64,000 nucleotides of DNA from Sphingomonas caeni (GTDB taxonomy: Bacteria > Pseudomonadota > Alphaproteobacteria > Sphingomonadales > Sphingomonadaceae). Below, in pieces: positions 37,583 through 46,765 of the stretch. The position numbers were made by a program, and so were the translations under genes. The notes under the pieces were generated by a model that worked only from the letters and a program-made list of their open reading frames with translations, had not been told where the DNA came from and did no database searches. The first letter of the stretch is position 1. Every line of letters begins with the position of its first letter. The stretch lies in assembly GCF_026013415.1 (NCBI RefSeq), contig NZ_JAPDOK010000002.1:248001-312000 (forward strand), written 5' to 3'.

Positions 37583-38493
37583 CCGAAGAACCGAATAGGG
37601 ATGAGGTTCCCGCTTCGCCGCTGGCGCAACGCAAGCCCCGCCCGGGTCTCGGCCGCGGGCTCAGTTCGCTGCTTGGCGACAATGTCCGCGAGGAGCCGGT
37701 CACCGGCTCGCCCGAATCGACCGCGGGGGGCATCCGGATGTTGCCCGTCAGCTCGCTCACCCCGCACCCCGATCAGCCGCGCCGCCATTTCGACGAGGAG
37801 GCGCTCGAGGAGCTCGCCAAGTCGATCGCGGCACGCGGCATGATCCAGCCGATCTTCGCGCGTCCGCACGGCAAGGACTATCAGATCGTCGCGGGCGAGC
37901 GCCGCTGGCGCGCAGCCCAACGCGCGCGGCTTCACGAGGTCCCCGTCATCATCCGCGAGCTGAGCGACGCCGAGACGCTCGAAATCGCGCTGATCGAGAA
38001 TATCCAGCGCCAGGACCTCAACGCGATCGAGGAGGCCGAGGGTTATGCCCGGCTGATCCGGGAGTTCGGCCATACCCAGGAAGTGCTCGGCAAGATCGTC
38101 CACAAGTCGCGCAGCCATGTCGCGAACCTGCTCCGCCTGCTCGATCTGCCCGAGGGTGTGCGCCAGCTGCTCGTCGAGGGCGCGATCGAGATGGGCCATG
38201 CCCGCGCGCTGATCGGCACCCCCGATGCGGAGAAGCTCGCCCGCCTGATCGCCGACAAGGGGCTGTCGGTGCGCGAGGCCGAAAAGCTCGCGCGCCAGGC
38301 CAAGCCGTCGAAGCGCAAGGAAGGCAATGGCCGCGACACCGATATCCAGGCGCTCGAGCGGCATCTGGGGGATGTGCTCGGGCTCAACGTCCGGATCGCG
38401 CACGGGCCCAAGGGCGGCAGCCTCACCCTCGCCTATTCGACGCTCGATCAGCTCGACATGCTTTGCCAGCGGCTGAGTGGCGAGAAGATCTAG
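37579..38493 (+). CDS. parB: chromosome partitioning protein ParB
   Basis: A 304-residue ParB. The N-terminal ParA-interaction peptide has LGRGLSSLLGD, the CTPase/NTP site shows RRHFDEEALEELAKSI and the GERRWRAAQRA motif, and the central helix-turn-helix (TQEVLGKIVHKSRSHVANLLR) reads parS. The C-terminal dimerisation domain ends LSGEKI. The start at 37579 overlaps the parA stop. Three parS sites lie upstream in the same operon. Confidence 0.97.
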   Translation: MTEEPNRDEVPASPLAQRKPRPGLGRGLSSLLGDNVREEPVTGSPESTAGGIRMLPVSSLTPHPDQPRRHFDEEALEELAKSIAARGMIQPIFARPHGKDYQIVAGERRWRAAQRARLHEVPVIIRELSDAETLEIALIENIQRQDLNAIEEAEGYARLIREFGHTQEVLGKIVHKSRSHVANLLRLLDLPEGVRQLLVEGAIEMGHARALIGTPDAEKLARLIADKGLSVREAEKLARQAKPSKRKEGNGRDTDIQALERHLGDVLGLNVRIAHGPKGGSLTLAYSTLDQLDMLCQRLSGEKI

Positions 38494-38501
38494 AAGGCTG
38501 T

Positions 38502-38521
38502 GCTCCCGCGAAAGCGGGAGC
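38502..38521 (+). terminator. hairpin after parB
   Basis: A perfect 8-bp stem GCTCCCGC / GCGGGAGC closed by a GAAA tetraloop, starting 9 bp after the parB stop. It is a strong hairpin without a T-run, so it is either a weak intrinsic terminator or a REP-like 3'-end stabiliser. Confidence 0.6.
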
Positions 38522-38540
38522 CCTTAGGATCGGGACTCGA

Positions 38541-38740
38541 TAGCGCTCCCAGCATGTGAAAGTTGACTCTAGCTTCACACTATCGCGCATGTTCTGCGCC
38601 GCGGCAGCTCAGGGGAAATGCGTTTCGTGCACCTTGGGCAGATCGACAGGGTCAAAGAGCGGCCGGAGCAACCGGCTCCGCGAGCAAAGCAGCCGAAATC
38701 CTACATTTCAAGGGCTTGGGGACCGGACTCAACGAACCAC
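38541..38740 (+). repeat. dispersed ~200-bp intergenic repeat, copy 2
   Basis: The most diverged copy. It keeps GCATGTGAAAG, the identical 29-nt block (38641-38669), GCAGCCGAAATCCTACATTT and GGACTCAACGAACCAC, but has lost the CCTGG-TTCG-CCAGG hairpin seen in the other two. The adjacent CCGG-AGCAA-CCGG stem is kept, with a loop differing from copy 1. Lies between the convergent parB and holA genes. Confidence 0.8.
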
Positions 38741-38778
38741 CCCCGCAAAGCCCGGAAGCTGATCGAGGACAGGAGAGC

Positions 38779-39795
38779 CTAGCGCCCCTGGCGCGCCGCT
38801 GCCCGCGCAACCATCACGCACTCGGCCTCGCCGATCACCTCGCCCGCGCTGGAGGAGCGCATCATCCCGCGCTCGGCTTCGCGCACCCGGTCGATCGCGC
38901 GGGTCAGCTGGCCCGACGTCCAGCGCCGCAGCGCACGCTGGGTCGCGGCCTTTTCCTTGAAGAAAATACGATGTTTTTCAACGACTTCGTCGATGCCAGC
39001 GCCGGCATCGACCTCGGAACGCAGCTCGGCCAGCGTCAGCAGCCGCCGCGCAAGCTGGCGGAGCAGGGGGATCGCCATCCCGTCGCCGATCCCGGCAAGC
39101 TCGCTCCCCAGATCGGCCGCGCGCCCGTCGATCACCGCCTCGATCGCGCCGAACATCTCCGTCTCACCCAGGTCCGCACCGATCGCATCCAGGGCCCGTC
39201 CGTCCGCCTCGCCCGGGCGGTCCGGGGCAGCATCGAGGTACAAGGCCAGCTTCTCGAGCTCGCGGGTCAGGATCGCGCGGTCGCCCCCGCACGCCGCCGC
39301 CATCCGCTGCGGCACGTCGCCCGACAGGCGCAGCCCATGCTCGCGCGCGATCGTCTGGACGAGCCGCTGTGCGTCGAGCCCCTCGGGCACATAGCAGGCA
39401 TGCGCCATCGCGTTCGGCGCGGCGATCGCCATCTTGACCAGCTTGCCCGTCGATTTGAGCCCGGGCCCGATCGCCACCACCGGATTGCCCGCCGCCTCGG
39501 CCGCGAGCAGCAGCGCCACCGCTTCGGCGCCGAATTCGTCGATCCCGCTCACCCGGATCAGCCGCTTGCCGCCGAACAGCGAGAGCGAAGCCGCCTCGTC
39601 CGCGAGCCGACCGGGAGAGCTCCGCAACTCCTTGGATTCGATATCGATTCTCTCGACATCGGGCCCGATCGCGCGCGCCAGCCGCGCCGCCAGCTCGTTC
39701 GCGCCGGCCTCGTCGGGCCCGTGGAGCAGATAGAGGCGGGTGTCGGGCTTGGGATTGTCGATCGCGGCGCGAATCTGCGTCGCGTTGGCCTTCAT
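38779..39795 (-). CDS. holA: DNA polymerase III subunit delta
   Basis: A 338-residue clamp-loader subunit that opens the beta clamp. HolA features include RLYLLHGPDEAGANELAARL near the N-terminus, SLFGGKRLIRVSG, a middle CYVPEGLDAQRLVQTIA, RAILTRELEKLALYL, and a C-terminal LLRQLARRLLTLAELRSEVD. The start at 39795 overlaps the lptE stop by 4 bp. It is the last gene of a leuS-lptE-holA operon, the order usual in proteobacteria. Confidence 0.94.
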   Translation of the reverse strand: MKANATQIRAAIDNPKPDTRLYLLHGPDEAGANELAARLARAIGPDVERIDIESKELRSSPGRLADEAASLSLFGGKRLIRVSGIDEFGAEAVALLLAAEAAGNPVVAIGPGLKSTGKLVKMAIAAPNAMAHACYVPEGLDAQRLVQTIAREHGLRLSGDVPQRMAAACGGDRAILTRELEKLALYLDAAPDRPGEADGRALDAIGADLGETEMFGAIEAVIDGRAADLGSELAGIGDGMAIPLLRQLARRLLTLAELRSEVDAGAGIDEVVEKHRIFFKEKAATQRALRRWTSGQLTRAIDRVREAERGMMRSSSAGEVIGEAECVMVARAAARQGR

Positions 39796-40298
39796 CGCGC
39801 CGCCTGCGACTGTGCGAAGCGGGCGATGCGCGCGACGATCTGGTCGGCGACGATCTCGGTGAGGCGTTCGAGCGCGCTGCGCTCGGCCGCGATCGTCGCA
39901 TATTCGCTGCCGACCACATCGATGCCCGCGTCCGAACCCGCGGTCGCGTCGAGCACCACCGTGCCGGTCGAGATTTCGACGAGCTGGTAGCGTGCGCGCA
40001 GCGTCCGCCGCTCGCGCGTCACCGAATCGTCGCGCTTGACGCCGAGGCCCGCGATCCGGTCGTCGAGGCGGACCTCGAGCCGGTAGCGCGGCGCGGTGCC
40101 CTGTCCGGTCTCGAGGCGATCGCGCAGCGCATTGCCCACCAGCCAGCCGGCCTGGCCCTCGATCGGCGCGACCTGCACCGCGGCGAGGGTCGATTGCACC
40201 GGCCCGTTGACCCCGCCGCCGTACAGCGGCTGGAGCTGACACCCGGAGAGCGCCGCGAGGCAGAGCAGGGCGGCCGCGCCAAGAGCGGTGGGTTTCAT
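39792..40298 (-). CDS. lptE: LPS-assembly lipoprotein LptE
   Basis: A 168-residue outer-membrane lipoprotein with a signal and lipobox (LAALSGC, Cys20). LptE plugs the LptD channel for lipopolysaccharide export. The body shows QPLYGGG right after the lipidation site, as in alphaproteobacterial LptE, and [20 protein letters not shown]. Sequence is poorly conserved in this family, but position between leuS and holA is diagnostic. Start and stop overlap both neighbours by 4 bp. Confidence 0.9.
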   Translation of the reverse strand: MKPTALGAAALLCLAALSGCQLQPLYGGGVNGPVQSTLAAVQVAPIEGQAGWLVGNALRDRLETGQGTAPRYRLEVRLDDRIAGLGVKRDDSVTRERRTLRARYQLVEISTGTVVLDATAGSDAGIDVVGSEYATIAAERSALERLTEIVADQIVARIARFAQSQAAR

Positions 40299-42844
40299 GC
40301 GACGATGTTCACCAGACGGTCGGGCACCACGATCACCTTCTTGGGTAGCGCGCCCGACAAGATGCGCTGAACCTGCGCATTGGCAAGCGCAATCGCTTCG
40401 AGCGCGTCCCTGGGCGTGCCCTTGGCCACCGTCAGCGTATCGCGGAGCTTTCCATTTACCTGCACGGCGATCGTCACCTCGTCATCGACCAGCATCGCCG
40501 GATCAACCTCGGGCCAGGGCGCGTCGGCGATGAGCCCAGCATTCCCCATCTTCGCCCAGACCTCCTCGGCCAGATGCGGAACCATCGGCGCGGCGATTCG
40601 TGCCAGGGTGCGGATCGCATTCGAGCGCGAGGCCGATGGCGGCGCCTTCTCGATCGCGCCGACCAGCTCATAGAGCTTGGCGACCGACTTGTTGAAGGTC
40701 AGCGCCTCGATATCCTTGGCGACCCCCGCGATCGTCCGGTGCAGCTTCTTGTCGAGCGCCGAATCCTGGCCCTCCGCTTCCGCCAAACCGTCGAACAGCC
40801 GCCACAGCCGCTGGACGAAGCGCCAAGCGCCCTCGATCCCGCTCTCGCTCCACTCCAGATCGCGCTCGGGCGGCGAATCGGAGAGCATGAACCAGCGCAC
40901 CGCGTCCGCGCCATATTGGTCGACGATTCCGGTGGGATCGACGGTGTTCTTCTTCGATTTGGACATTTTCTCGATGCGGCCGACCGCCACCGGCTGGCCA
41001 TCGTCCTTCGAAAAGGCCCCGCCGTCGCGGAAATCGAGATCCTCGGGATTGTACCAGACCAGATCGGTGCCCTCGCCGCGATAATAGCTGGCGTGCGTCA
41101 CCATCCCCTGGGTGAACAGCCCCGCGAACGGCTCGGCGACGTCGAGCATGCCCATATGATTGAGCGCCCGCGTCCAGAAGCGCGCATAGAGCAGGTGGAG
41201 GATCGCATGCTCGACCCCACCGATATACTGCGCGACCGGCAGCCATTGCTCCGCGACCGCCTTGTCGAACGGCTTGTCCGCAGGCTGGCTGGCGAAGCGG
41301 ATGAAATACCAGCTCGAATCGACAAAGGTATCGAGCGTGTCGGTCTCGCGCCGTGCGGAGGCGCCGCATTTGGGGCAATCGACATGCTTCCACGTCGGAT
41401 GCCGGTCGAGCGGATTGCCCGCAATCTCGAAGCTCACATCCTCGGGCAGCACGATCGGCAGCGACTCGCGCGGCGCGGGGACGACCCCGCATTCCTCGCA
41501 ATGGATGATCGGGATCGGCGTGCCCCAGTAGCGCTGGCGGCTGACGCCCCAGTCGCGCAGCCGCCACACGGTGGTGCCCTTGCCCCAGCCGCCATCCTCC
41601 GCACGCACGATCACCGCGCGCTTGGCGTCGGCGACGTCCATCCCGTCGAGGAAGTGCGAATTCACCAGGGTGCCGGGGCCGCCATACGCCTCGGAGTCGG
41701 TGAAATCGGGCGCGGTCTTGTCGCCGTCCGAGACGACGCGGCGGATCGGCAGGCCGTATTTGCGCGCGAACTCGAAATCGCGCTGGTCGTGCGCCGGCAC
41801 GCCGAACACCGCGCCGGTGCCATAGTCCATCAGCACGAAATTGGCGATATAGACCGGCAATTCCCAAGCAGGATCAAAGGGATGAACCGCGCGCAGCCCG
41901 GTGTCGAAGCCGAGCTTCTCCTGCGTCTCGAGCTCGGCCGCGGTGGTTCCGCCCTGCTTGCACTGCTCGATAAAGTCGGCGACCTGGTTGCTGCCCGCCG
42001 CCAACGCTTGCGCGATCGGATGGTCCGCCGCGATCGCGACGAAGCTCGACCCGAAGATCGTGTCGGGGCGGGTGGTGAAGACCTCGACCTCGCCGGCGCC
42101 GGAGTCATTCGGGCTGAGCGCGAACCTGAACTGCAGCCCTTCGGACTTGCCGATCCAGTTCTCCTGCATCAGTTTCACCTTGTCGGGCCAATGCTCGAGC
42201 GCCTTCACGCCCGCCAGCAATTCGTCGGCGAACTGGGTGATGCGCAGGAACCACTGGCTCAGCTTGCGCCGCTCGATCTGCGCGCCCGAACGCCAGCCCT
42301 TGCCGTCGATCACCTGCTCGTTGGCGAGCACGGTCATGTCGACCGGGTCCCAGTTGACCGAGGATTCCTTGCGATAGACGAGGCCCGCATCGAGCAGATC
42401 GAGGAACAGCGCCTGCTCGTGCCCGTAATAATCGGGCTCGCACGTCGCCAGCTCGCGCGTCCAGTCGAGCGCGAAGCCCAGCCGCTTGAGCTGCGCCTTC
42501 ATCGTGGCGATATTCTCGCGGGTCCAGCCGCCGGGATGGACCTTCTTCTCCATCGCGGCATTTTCGGCGGGCATGCCGAACGCGTCCCAGCCCATCGGGT
42601 GGAGCACTTCCATGCCCTGCATCCGGCGGAAGCGCGCGAGCACATCGCCCATCGTATAGTTGCGGACATGCCCCATATGGATGCGCCCCGAGGGATAGGG
42701 AAACATCTCGAGCACATAGGTCTTGGGCTTGGGGCTCGAATCGTCGGCGGCGAAGGTGCGGCGTTCATCCCACACCTTCTGCCACGCGGCATCGGCCTTC
42801 AGCGCGTTGAAGCGCGATACGGGTTTTTCGTCTCTGTCAGTCAC
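40295..42844 (-). CDS. leuS: leucyl-tRNA synthetase
   Basis: An 849-residue class I synthetase charging tRNA-Leu. The HIGH motif appears as [15 protein letters not shown], the editing domain has [19 protein letters not shown] and [15 protein letters not shown], and the KMSKS loop is [14 protein letters not shown] zinc-like CEECG and CPKCGAS are in the insertion. The C-terminus ends [12 protein letters not shown]. First gene of the leuS-lptE-holA operon; DUF3576 lies upstream. Confidence 0.98.
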   Translation of the reverse strand: MTDRDEKPVSRFNALKADAAWQKVWDERRTFAADDSSPKPKTYVLEMFPYPSGRIHMGHVRNYTMGDVLARFRRMQGMEVLHPMGWDAFGMPAENAAMEKKVHPGGWTRENIATMKAQLKRLGFALDWTRELATCEPDYYGHEQALFLDLLDAGLVYRKESSVNWDPVDMTVLANEQVIDGKGWRSGAQIERRKLSQWFLRITQFADELLAGVKALEHWPDKVKLMQENWIGKSEGLQFRFALSPNDSGAGEVEVFTTRPDTIFGSSFVAIAADHPIAQALAAGSNQVADFIEQCKQGGTTAAELETQEKLGFDTGLRAVHPFDPAWELPVYIANFVLMDYGTGAVFGVPAHDQRDFEFARKYGLPIRRVVSDGDKTAPDFTDSEAYGGPGTLVNSHFLDGMDVADAKRAVIVRAEDGGWGKGTTVWRLRDWGVSRQRYWGTPIPIIHCEECGVVPAPRESLPIVLPEDVSFEIAGNPLDRHPTWKHVDCPKCGASARRETDTLDTFVDSSWYFIRFASQPADKPFDKAVAEQWLPVAQYIGGVEHAILHLLYARFWTRALNHMGMLDVAEPFAGLFTQGMVTHASYYRGEGTDLVWYNPEDLDFRDGGAFSKDDGQPVAVGRIEKMSKSKKNTVDPTGIVDQYGADAVRWFMLSDSPPERDLEWSESGIEGAWRFVQRLWRLFDGLAEAEGQDSALDKKLHRTIAGVAKDIEALTFNKSVAKLYELVGAIEKAPPSASRSNAIRTLARIAAPMVPHLAEEVWAKMGNAGLIADAPWPEVDPAMLVDDEVTIAVQVNGKLRDTLTVAKGTPRDALEAIALANAQVQRILSGALPKKVIVVPDRLVNIVA

Positions 42845-42909
42845 AACCGGCCCCTAAGGTAGCGTGCGGGGGTCGATCAACCCCCGGGGACCGGGTGGAA
42901 GACCGGGTT

Positions 42910-43347
42910 CTAGTTGCTCGGGGCCGCCGCGCGGCGAAGGTCCCGAGCGCGGGTAAGGATGATGTCCTCGAGCTTCTGGACGGTCGCGGCCTGGACAGGC
43001 GCCGCGACCCACTGGCCCCCGCGCAGCACTTCGCGCGACGCGGCGACGCGCAGCGCATCGGCGCGAAGGTCCTGATCGAGGATGCTGACGGTCAGCTTCA
43101 TCCGCTCGGTCGGCGAATTGGGATTCACATACCAGTCGGTGACGATCACGCCGCCGTTCGAATCGGTCTGGAGCAAAGGCATGAAGCTCAGCGTGTCGAG
43201 CGTCGCGCGCCACAGATAGGCATTGACGCCGATCGTGGTGGTCTTCGAAGCCGCGATATCGGCGCGGGCGCGATCGCCACCGCCACCGCAGGCGGCGAGC
43301 GGCAGGACGAGCGACCCCAGAATCACGGTGCGCAACAGGCGGTTCAT
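42910..43347 (-). CDS. DUF3576 lipoprotein
   Basis: A 145-residue protein with a lipoprotein signal (MNRLLRTVILGSLVLPLAAC; Cys20). DUF3576 features include IGVNAYLWRATLDTLSFMPL and GGVIVTDWYVNPNSPTERMKL. It commonly precedes leuS in alphaproteobacteria, which suggests an envelope-assembly role beside LptE, although its function is unproven. The ATG at 43347 was chosen over an upstream one because it begins exactly at the signal. Confidence 0.9.
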   Translation of the reverse strand: MNRLLRTVILGSLVLPLAACGGGGDRARADIAASKTTTIGVNAYLWRATLDTLSFMPLLQTDSNGGVIVTDWYVNPNSPTERMKLTVSILDQDLRADALRVAASREVLRGGQWVAAPVQAATVQKLEDIILTRARDLRRAAAPSN

Positions 43348-43540
43348 CGACAGATTCCTAAGGCAGTAGAAAGCAAGGTCCGGCATCTATAGAGGCTGAT
43401 GTGGCGGGAGCAAGGCGGCAGGCGGGGGCCCGAAAGCAGGCCTTCTGTGGGTAAGGAGCAACACTATATAGGAAAATTGTGCCGGATGTGGAACTTGGCT
43501 TCCGAATCATGGTAGTTTTCGGCATCTGTAAGGAATGAAA

Positions 43541-44266
43541 ATGCGACTCGCGCGCTGGACTGCAGGAATCGGACTGGGGACGCTCGCCGTCGCCGGCCTT
43601 TTGCTTGCGCCCGCGCTGCAGGCGCAGGAGAGCCGGCAGCGGATTTCGCCGCGCCATGCCAGCATGCCCTATCGCGGTGTCGGCATCTTCACGCCGGCCG
43701 CCGCCGATCCTCAGGTTGCCGCGGTGCTCGCGCGCAGCGGCCTGCCGCAGAGCGGCTTCCGCTTCACCCCGTCCGATTCGCGCCGCGCGGTCAGCAACCG
43801 GGTCACCGTCGCGGTCCGCGCCCAATCGACGCGCGCCGTGCGCGTGCCGGTCGAGCGCAACGCCGCCCAGCCCGCCACGGTCAGCCTCGCGCCGGTCGCC
43901 TATGATCTGGGCGTCTCGGTCGGCTGGAAGCGCTTCTCGGTGTCGGGCGATGTCACCCGCGTCGACCTGGTCACCCAGCCGGGCGGCCGCGAACGCGCCG
44001 ATGTCGGCGTGACCTATACCGGCAAGCGCGCCTCGGGCCGCGTCCAGGCGATCGCCGATCGTCCGCTGCCGAACTCGCCGGCGCTGATCAGCGACAAGCC
44101 GAGCTATTCGATCGATGTCGGCGGCAGCTATTCGCTGACGCGCAACTTCGATGTGACCGCGGGCGTGCGCTACAAGACCGAGACCGAACGCGAGCGCCTG
44201 CCGCGCCTCACCGACAACCGCCGTGACAGCCAGGCGGTCTATGTCGGCACCGCCTTCCGCTTCTGA
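43541..44266 (+). CDS. secreted beta-barrel-like outer-membrane protein
   Basis: A 241-residue protein with a signal peptide (RWTAGIGLGTLAVAGLLLAPALQAQ). The C-terminal half alternates polar and hydrophobic residues in beta-strand fashion (YDLGVSVGWKRFSVSGDVTRVDL; SYSIDVGGSYSLTRNFDVTAGVRY) and ends in a terminal aromatic (YVGTAFRF), the signature recognised by BamA. The substrate or function is unknown. Start 43541 fits the AAGGA site better than the ATG at 43535. Divergent from the DUF3576 gene. Confidence 0.75.
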   Translation: MRLARWTAGIGLGTLAVAGLLLAPALQAQESRQRISPRHASMPYRGVGIFTPAAADPQVAAVLARSGLPQSGFRFTPSDSRRAVSNRVTVAVRAQSTRAVRVPVERNAAQPATVSLAPVAYDLGVSVGWKRFSVSGDVTRVDLVTQPGGRERADVGVTYTGKRASGRVQAIADRPLPNSPALISDKPSYSIDVGGSYSLTRNFDVTAGVRYKTETERERLPRLTDNRRDSQAVYVGTAFRF

Positions 44267-44281
44267 ACTTGCATCGATATT

Positions 44282-44298
44282 CAGCCCATGACGGGCTG
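44282..44298 (+). terminator. short hairpin after the outer-membrane protein gene
   Basis: CAGCCC-ATGAC-GGGCTG, a 6-bp perfect stem 15 bp after the stop, with no T-run. A plausible but weak transcript end. The rest of the 141-bp gap to the convergent thiE-like gene holds only short GTGCT/AGCAC-type inverted pairs. Confidence 0.45.
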
Positions 44299-44407
44299 CA
44301 AATGGCGCTTTCCTGCGCTTCCGGTGCTCACGTGCCGAAGCACGCTGCGCTCCGGGTCGCAGCAAATCACCATTTTCGCCGCGCCCTGAACTGAATCTCG
44401 ACGCAAG

Positions 44408-44917
44408 CTAGAGCCAGGCGTCGATCCCCGCCCAGCCATAGGCCGATCGTGGCAGCGATCTTGCGCGTCTGGCATCCATCCCGCCCAGCGCGATCACCGG
44501 TGCGTCCAGCCCCCGGCTGATCAACCCGAACTTCACCCGCCCGAGCGCCCTTCCACCCGGATGCGAGCGCGTCGCGAAGACGGGTGACAGGAACACCGCG
44601 TCCGCACCCCGCCGAACCGCCGAAACCGCCTCGCGCCGCCCATGCGCCGACGCCGTCAGCAGGCCGTCGCGCCAACTCCGGCGTCCATTGTGAACATGTG
44701 CGCGCCCGCGCCCGCCGGCAACCACCAGAATCAGCCCCCGCCTCCGCGCCACCTTCGCGACCTTCCGGATCAACGTATCGCGGTCCTCGATGCCATAGTG
44801 GCGCACCACCACCCCGGCGCCGCGCGGCAACCGCTCGAGCGCCGCCCACAGCGCCTCGCCCATGCGCGGGTCGGTCATCAGCCAGATCCGGGGAATCGGG
44901 GGGTGGCGGGGTCGCAT
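44408..44917 (-). CDS. thiamine phosphate synthase-like (ThiE/TenI) protein
   Basis: A 169-residue TIM-barrel fragment-length protein. Recognisable parts are IPRIWLMTDPRMGEALW at the start, ADAVFLSPVFATRSHPGG and VIALGGMDARRARSL, all matching the ThiE/TenI family. It is shorter than typical ThiE (about 210 residues) and lacks an obvious thiazole-phosphate-binding KxxDxG stretch, so it may be a TenI-like or divergent paralogue. Divergent from the yggS-like gene by 22 bp. Confidence 0.8.
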   Translation of the reverse strand: MRPRHPPIPRIWLMTDPRMGEALWAALERLPRGAGVVVRHYGIEDRDTLIRKVAKVARRRGLILVVAGGRGRAHVHNGRRSWRDGLLTASAHGRREAVSAVRRGADAVFLSPVFATRSHPGGRALGRVKFGLISRGLDAPVIALGGMDARRARSLPRSAYGWAGIDAWL

Positions 44918-44939
44918 CGCCCTCCCTATAGCCGCCCCC

Positions 44940-45608
44940 ATGCTCCCCGACGATGCCAGGATGAGGATCGATGCGGTCCGCGAATCGATCGCCCGCGCCG
45001 CCCGGATCGCGCGCCGCGATCCGGCCGGGGTCACCTTGGTCGCCGTCTCCAAGACCCATGACGCCGAGGCGATCCGTCCGTTGATCGCCGCCGGCCAGCG
45101 CGTGTTCGGCGAAAACCGCGTGCAGGAGGCCGCCGCCAAATGGCCCGCCCTCCGCGCCGAAACGCCGGGAATCGAACTCCACCTCGTCGGCCAGCTCCAG
45201 TCGAACAAGGCCGAGGAGGCGGTGGCGCTGTTCGACGCGATCCATTCGCTCGACCGGCCTTCGCTCGCCGATGCGCTGGCCAGGGCGATGGAGAGACAGG
45301 GCCGGCGGCCCGCGCTCTTCGTCCAGGTCAATATCGGCGAGGAGGAGCAGAAGGGCGGCTGCGCGATCGGCGATCTTCCCGCGCTGCTCTCCCATGCCCG
45401 CGCTACGGGGCTGGCAGTGGCGGGGCTGATGTGCGTGCCCCCGCTCGATCTCGAACCCGCGCCCTGGTTCGCGCTGCTTGCCAAGCTGGCGCGCGATCAC
45501 GGCCTTGCCGGGCTCAGCATGGGCATGTCGGGCGACTATGAGACCGCCGTCACGCTGGGCGCGACCCATGTCCGGGTCGGCACCGCGCTGTTCGGCCAAA
45601 GAAGCTGA
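44940..45608 (+). CDS. YggS family PLP homeostasis protein
   Basis: A 222-residue single-domain PLP-binding barrel. VTLVAVSKTHDAEAIRPLI carries the PLP lysine, then FGENRVQEAAAKW, HLVGQLQSNKAEEAVALFDAIHSLD and LSMGMSGDYETAVTLGATHVRVGTALFG (binding of phosphate). The family balances B6 vitamers and amino-acid pools. It ends 8 bp before the HAD gene. Confidence 0.95.
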   Translation: MLPDDARMRIDAVRESIARAARIARRDPAGVTLVAVSKTHDAEAIRPLIAAGQRVFGENRVQEAAAKWPALRAETPGIELHLVGQLQSNKAEEAVALFDAIHSLDRPSLADALARAMERQGRRPALFVQVNIGEEEQKGGCAIGDLPALLSHARATGLAVAGLMCVPPLDLEPAPWFALLAKLARDHGLAGLSMGMSGDYETAVTLGATHVRVGTALFGQRS

Positions 45609-45616
45609 GCGCGCGG

Positions 45617-46294
45617 ATGCCTCTGCTGCCGGTCCGGTTCGATGCCATCCTCTTCGATTTCGACGGGGTGCTGCTCGAGAGCGAATATGCCGGCAACAAG
45701 CAGATCGCCGACTATCTGACGGGCATCGGCCACCCGACCTCGCCCGAGGATTCGATGGCCAATTTCATGGGGCTGGCCGGCGCCGACTTCCTGACGGCGA
45801 TCGAGCGCTGGATCGGCCGGGCGATCCCCGACGATTTCCACACCGCGCGCGCCGCGGAAGATGCCCGGGTGATCGCCGAAGGGATCGATCCGGTCGCCGG
45901 CGCGATCGCCTTTATCCGCGGCCTCTCCCCGGCGCTTCCCAAGGCGATCGCCTCGTCGAGCTCGACGCGCTGGATCGCCAGCCATCTCGCGCATCTGGGG
46001 CTGAGCGACGTGTTCGAGGGCCGGATCTTCAGCGGCGCCGAGCATGTGACGCGCGGCAAGCCCGAGCCCGATCTCTATCTCCACGCCGCCAGCGCGCTCG
46101 GGGTCGATATCGCGCGCGCCGTGATCCTCGAGGATTCGCCGGTCGGAGTGACCGGCGCGGTCGCCTCGGGCGCGACCGTCATCGGGCTCTGCGCGGGCAG
46201 CCATTGCGGGCTCGGCCATGCCGACCGCCTGCGCGCACTCGGCGTCCACGCGATCGCGCATGATTTCGACGAGGTCGCGCGGCTGATCGCATGA
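45617..46294 (+). CDS. HAD superfamily phosphatase
   Basis: A 225-residue HAD-IA-type hydrolase with all four motifs: ILFDFDGVLLE (nucleophile Asp), IASSSSTRW, GKPEPDLY (Lys) and ILEDSPVGVTGAVASGA. It resembles beta-phosphoglucomutase/sugar-phosphatase members; the substrate is unknown. It follows the yggS-like gene closely and converges on the exonuclease gene. Confidence 0.9.
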   Translation: MPLLPVRFDAILFDFDGVLLESEYAGNKQIADYLTGIGHPTSPEDSMANFMGLAGADFLTAIERWIGRAIPDDFHTARAAEDARVIAEGIDPVAGAIAFIRGLSPALPKAIASSSSTRWIASHLAHLGLSDVFEGRIFSGAEHVTRGKPEPDLYLHAASALGVDIARAVILEDSPVGVTGAVASGATVIGLCAGSHCGLGHADRLRALGVHAIAHDFDEVARLIA

Positions 46295-46322
46295 GCGCCG
46301 CGCCGGGCAACCCCGTCCCGCG

Positions 46323-46763
46323 CTATCGGCCCTCCGCCTCGCGTTCGAGCAGGAAATCGCGAAGCGCCACTGCATCGTGATAGGCATTGTGCGGCACCGC
46401 GCTCATCGCCGAATCGAAACCGAAGGCGTCGCACAGCTCGAACCCGACCCGGTCGAGCGTCACGCGCCGGCCGGGCGCCACGATCATCGCCCGCGCGGCA
46501 TGGGCGATATCCTCGGGCCAGTCGGCGATCAGCACAGGCCAGGGATCGTCCCCCAGATATTCCTGCAGGCGGTGCGACAATTCGCGCGGGTTTATCGGCA
46601 CGGCGGCCAGCACGGGCAGGACATGCTCGGCCACCCAGGGGGTCGGATCGTCACAGGCCAGCGCTTCGTAGAATGGCGGTGCTTCGGAGTCCTCGGGGAC
46701 CAGCGCCAGCGAAATCAGCGCCCCGCCGAAGCCGTTGAACTCGGTATCGAGGAAGTAGCGCAT
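46323..46763 (-). CDS. DEDDh 3'-5' exonuclease-like protein
   Basis: A 146-residue RNase H-like fold protein with the DEDDh pattern: YFLDTEFNGFGG (Asp, Glu), LIADWPEDIAHAAR (Asp) and HNAYHDAVALRDF (His, Asp). The spacing and short length resemble Rv2179c-type 3'-5' exoribonucleases. Target RNA or DNA is unknown. It lies 2 bp from the ribA stop on the same strand. Confidence 0.85.
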   Translation of the reverse strand: MRYFLDTEFNGFGGALISLALVPEDSEAPPFYEALACDDPTPWVAEHVLPVLAAVPINPRELSHRLQEYLGDDPWPVLIADWPEDIAHAARAMIVAPGRRVTLDRVGFELCDAFGFDSAMSAVPHNAYHDAVALRDFLLEREAEGR

Positions 46764-46765
46764 CG

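Noticed and set aside
44281..44407. Small minus-strand frame in the gap after the outer-membrane protein gene.
   Set aside because: Short, no ribosome site and no family; it overlaps hairpin-forming sequence.
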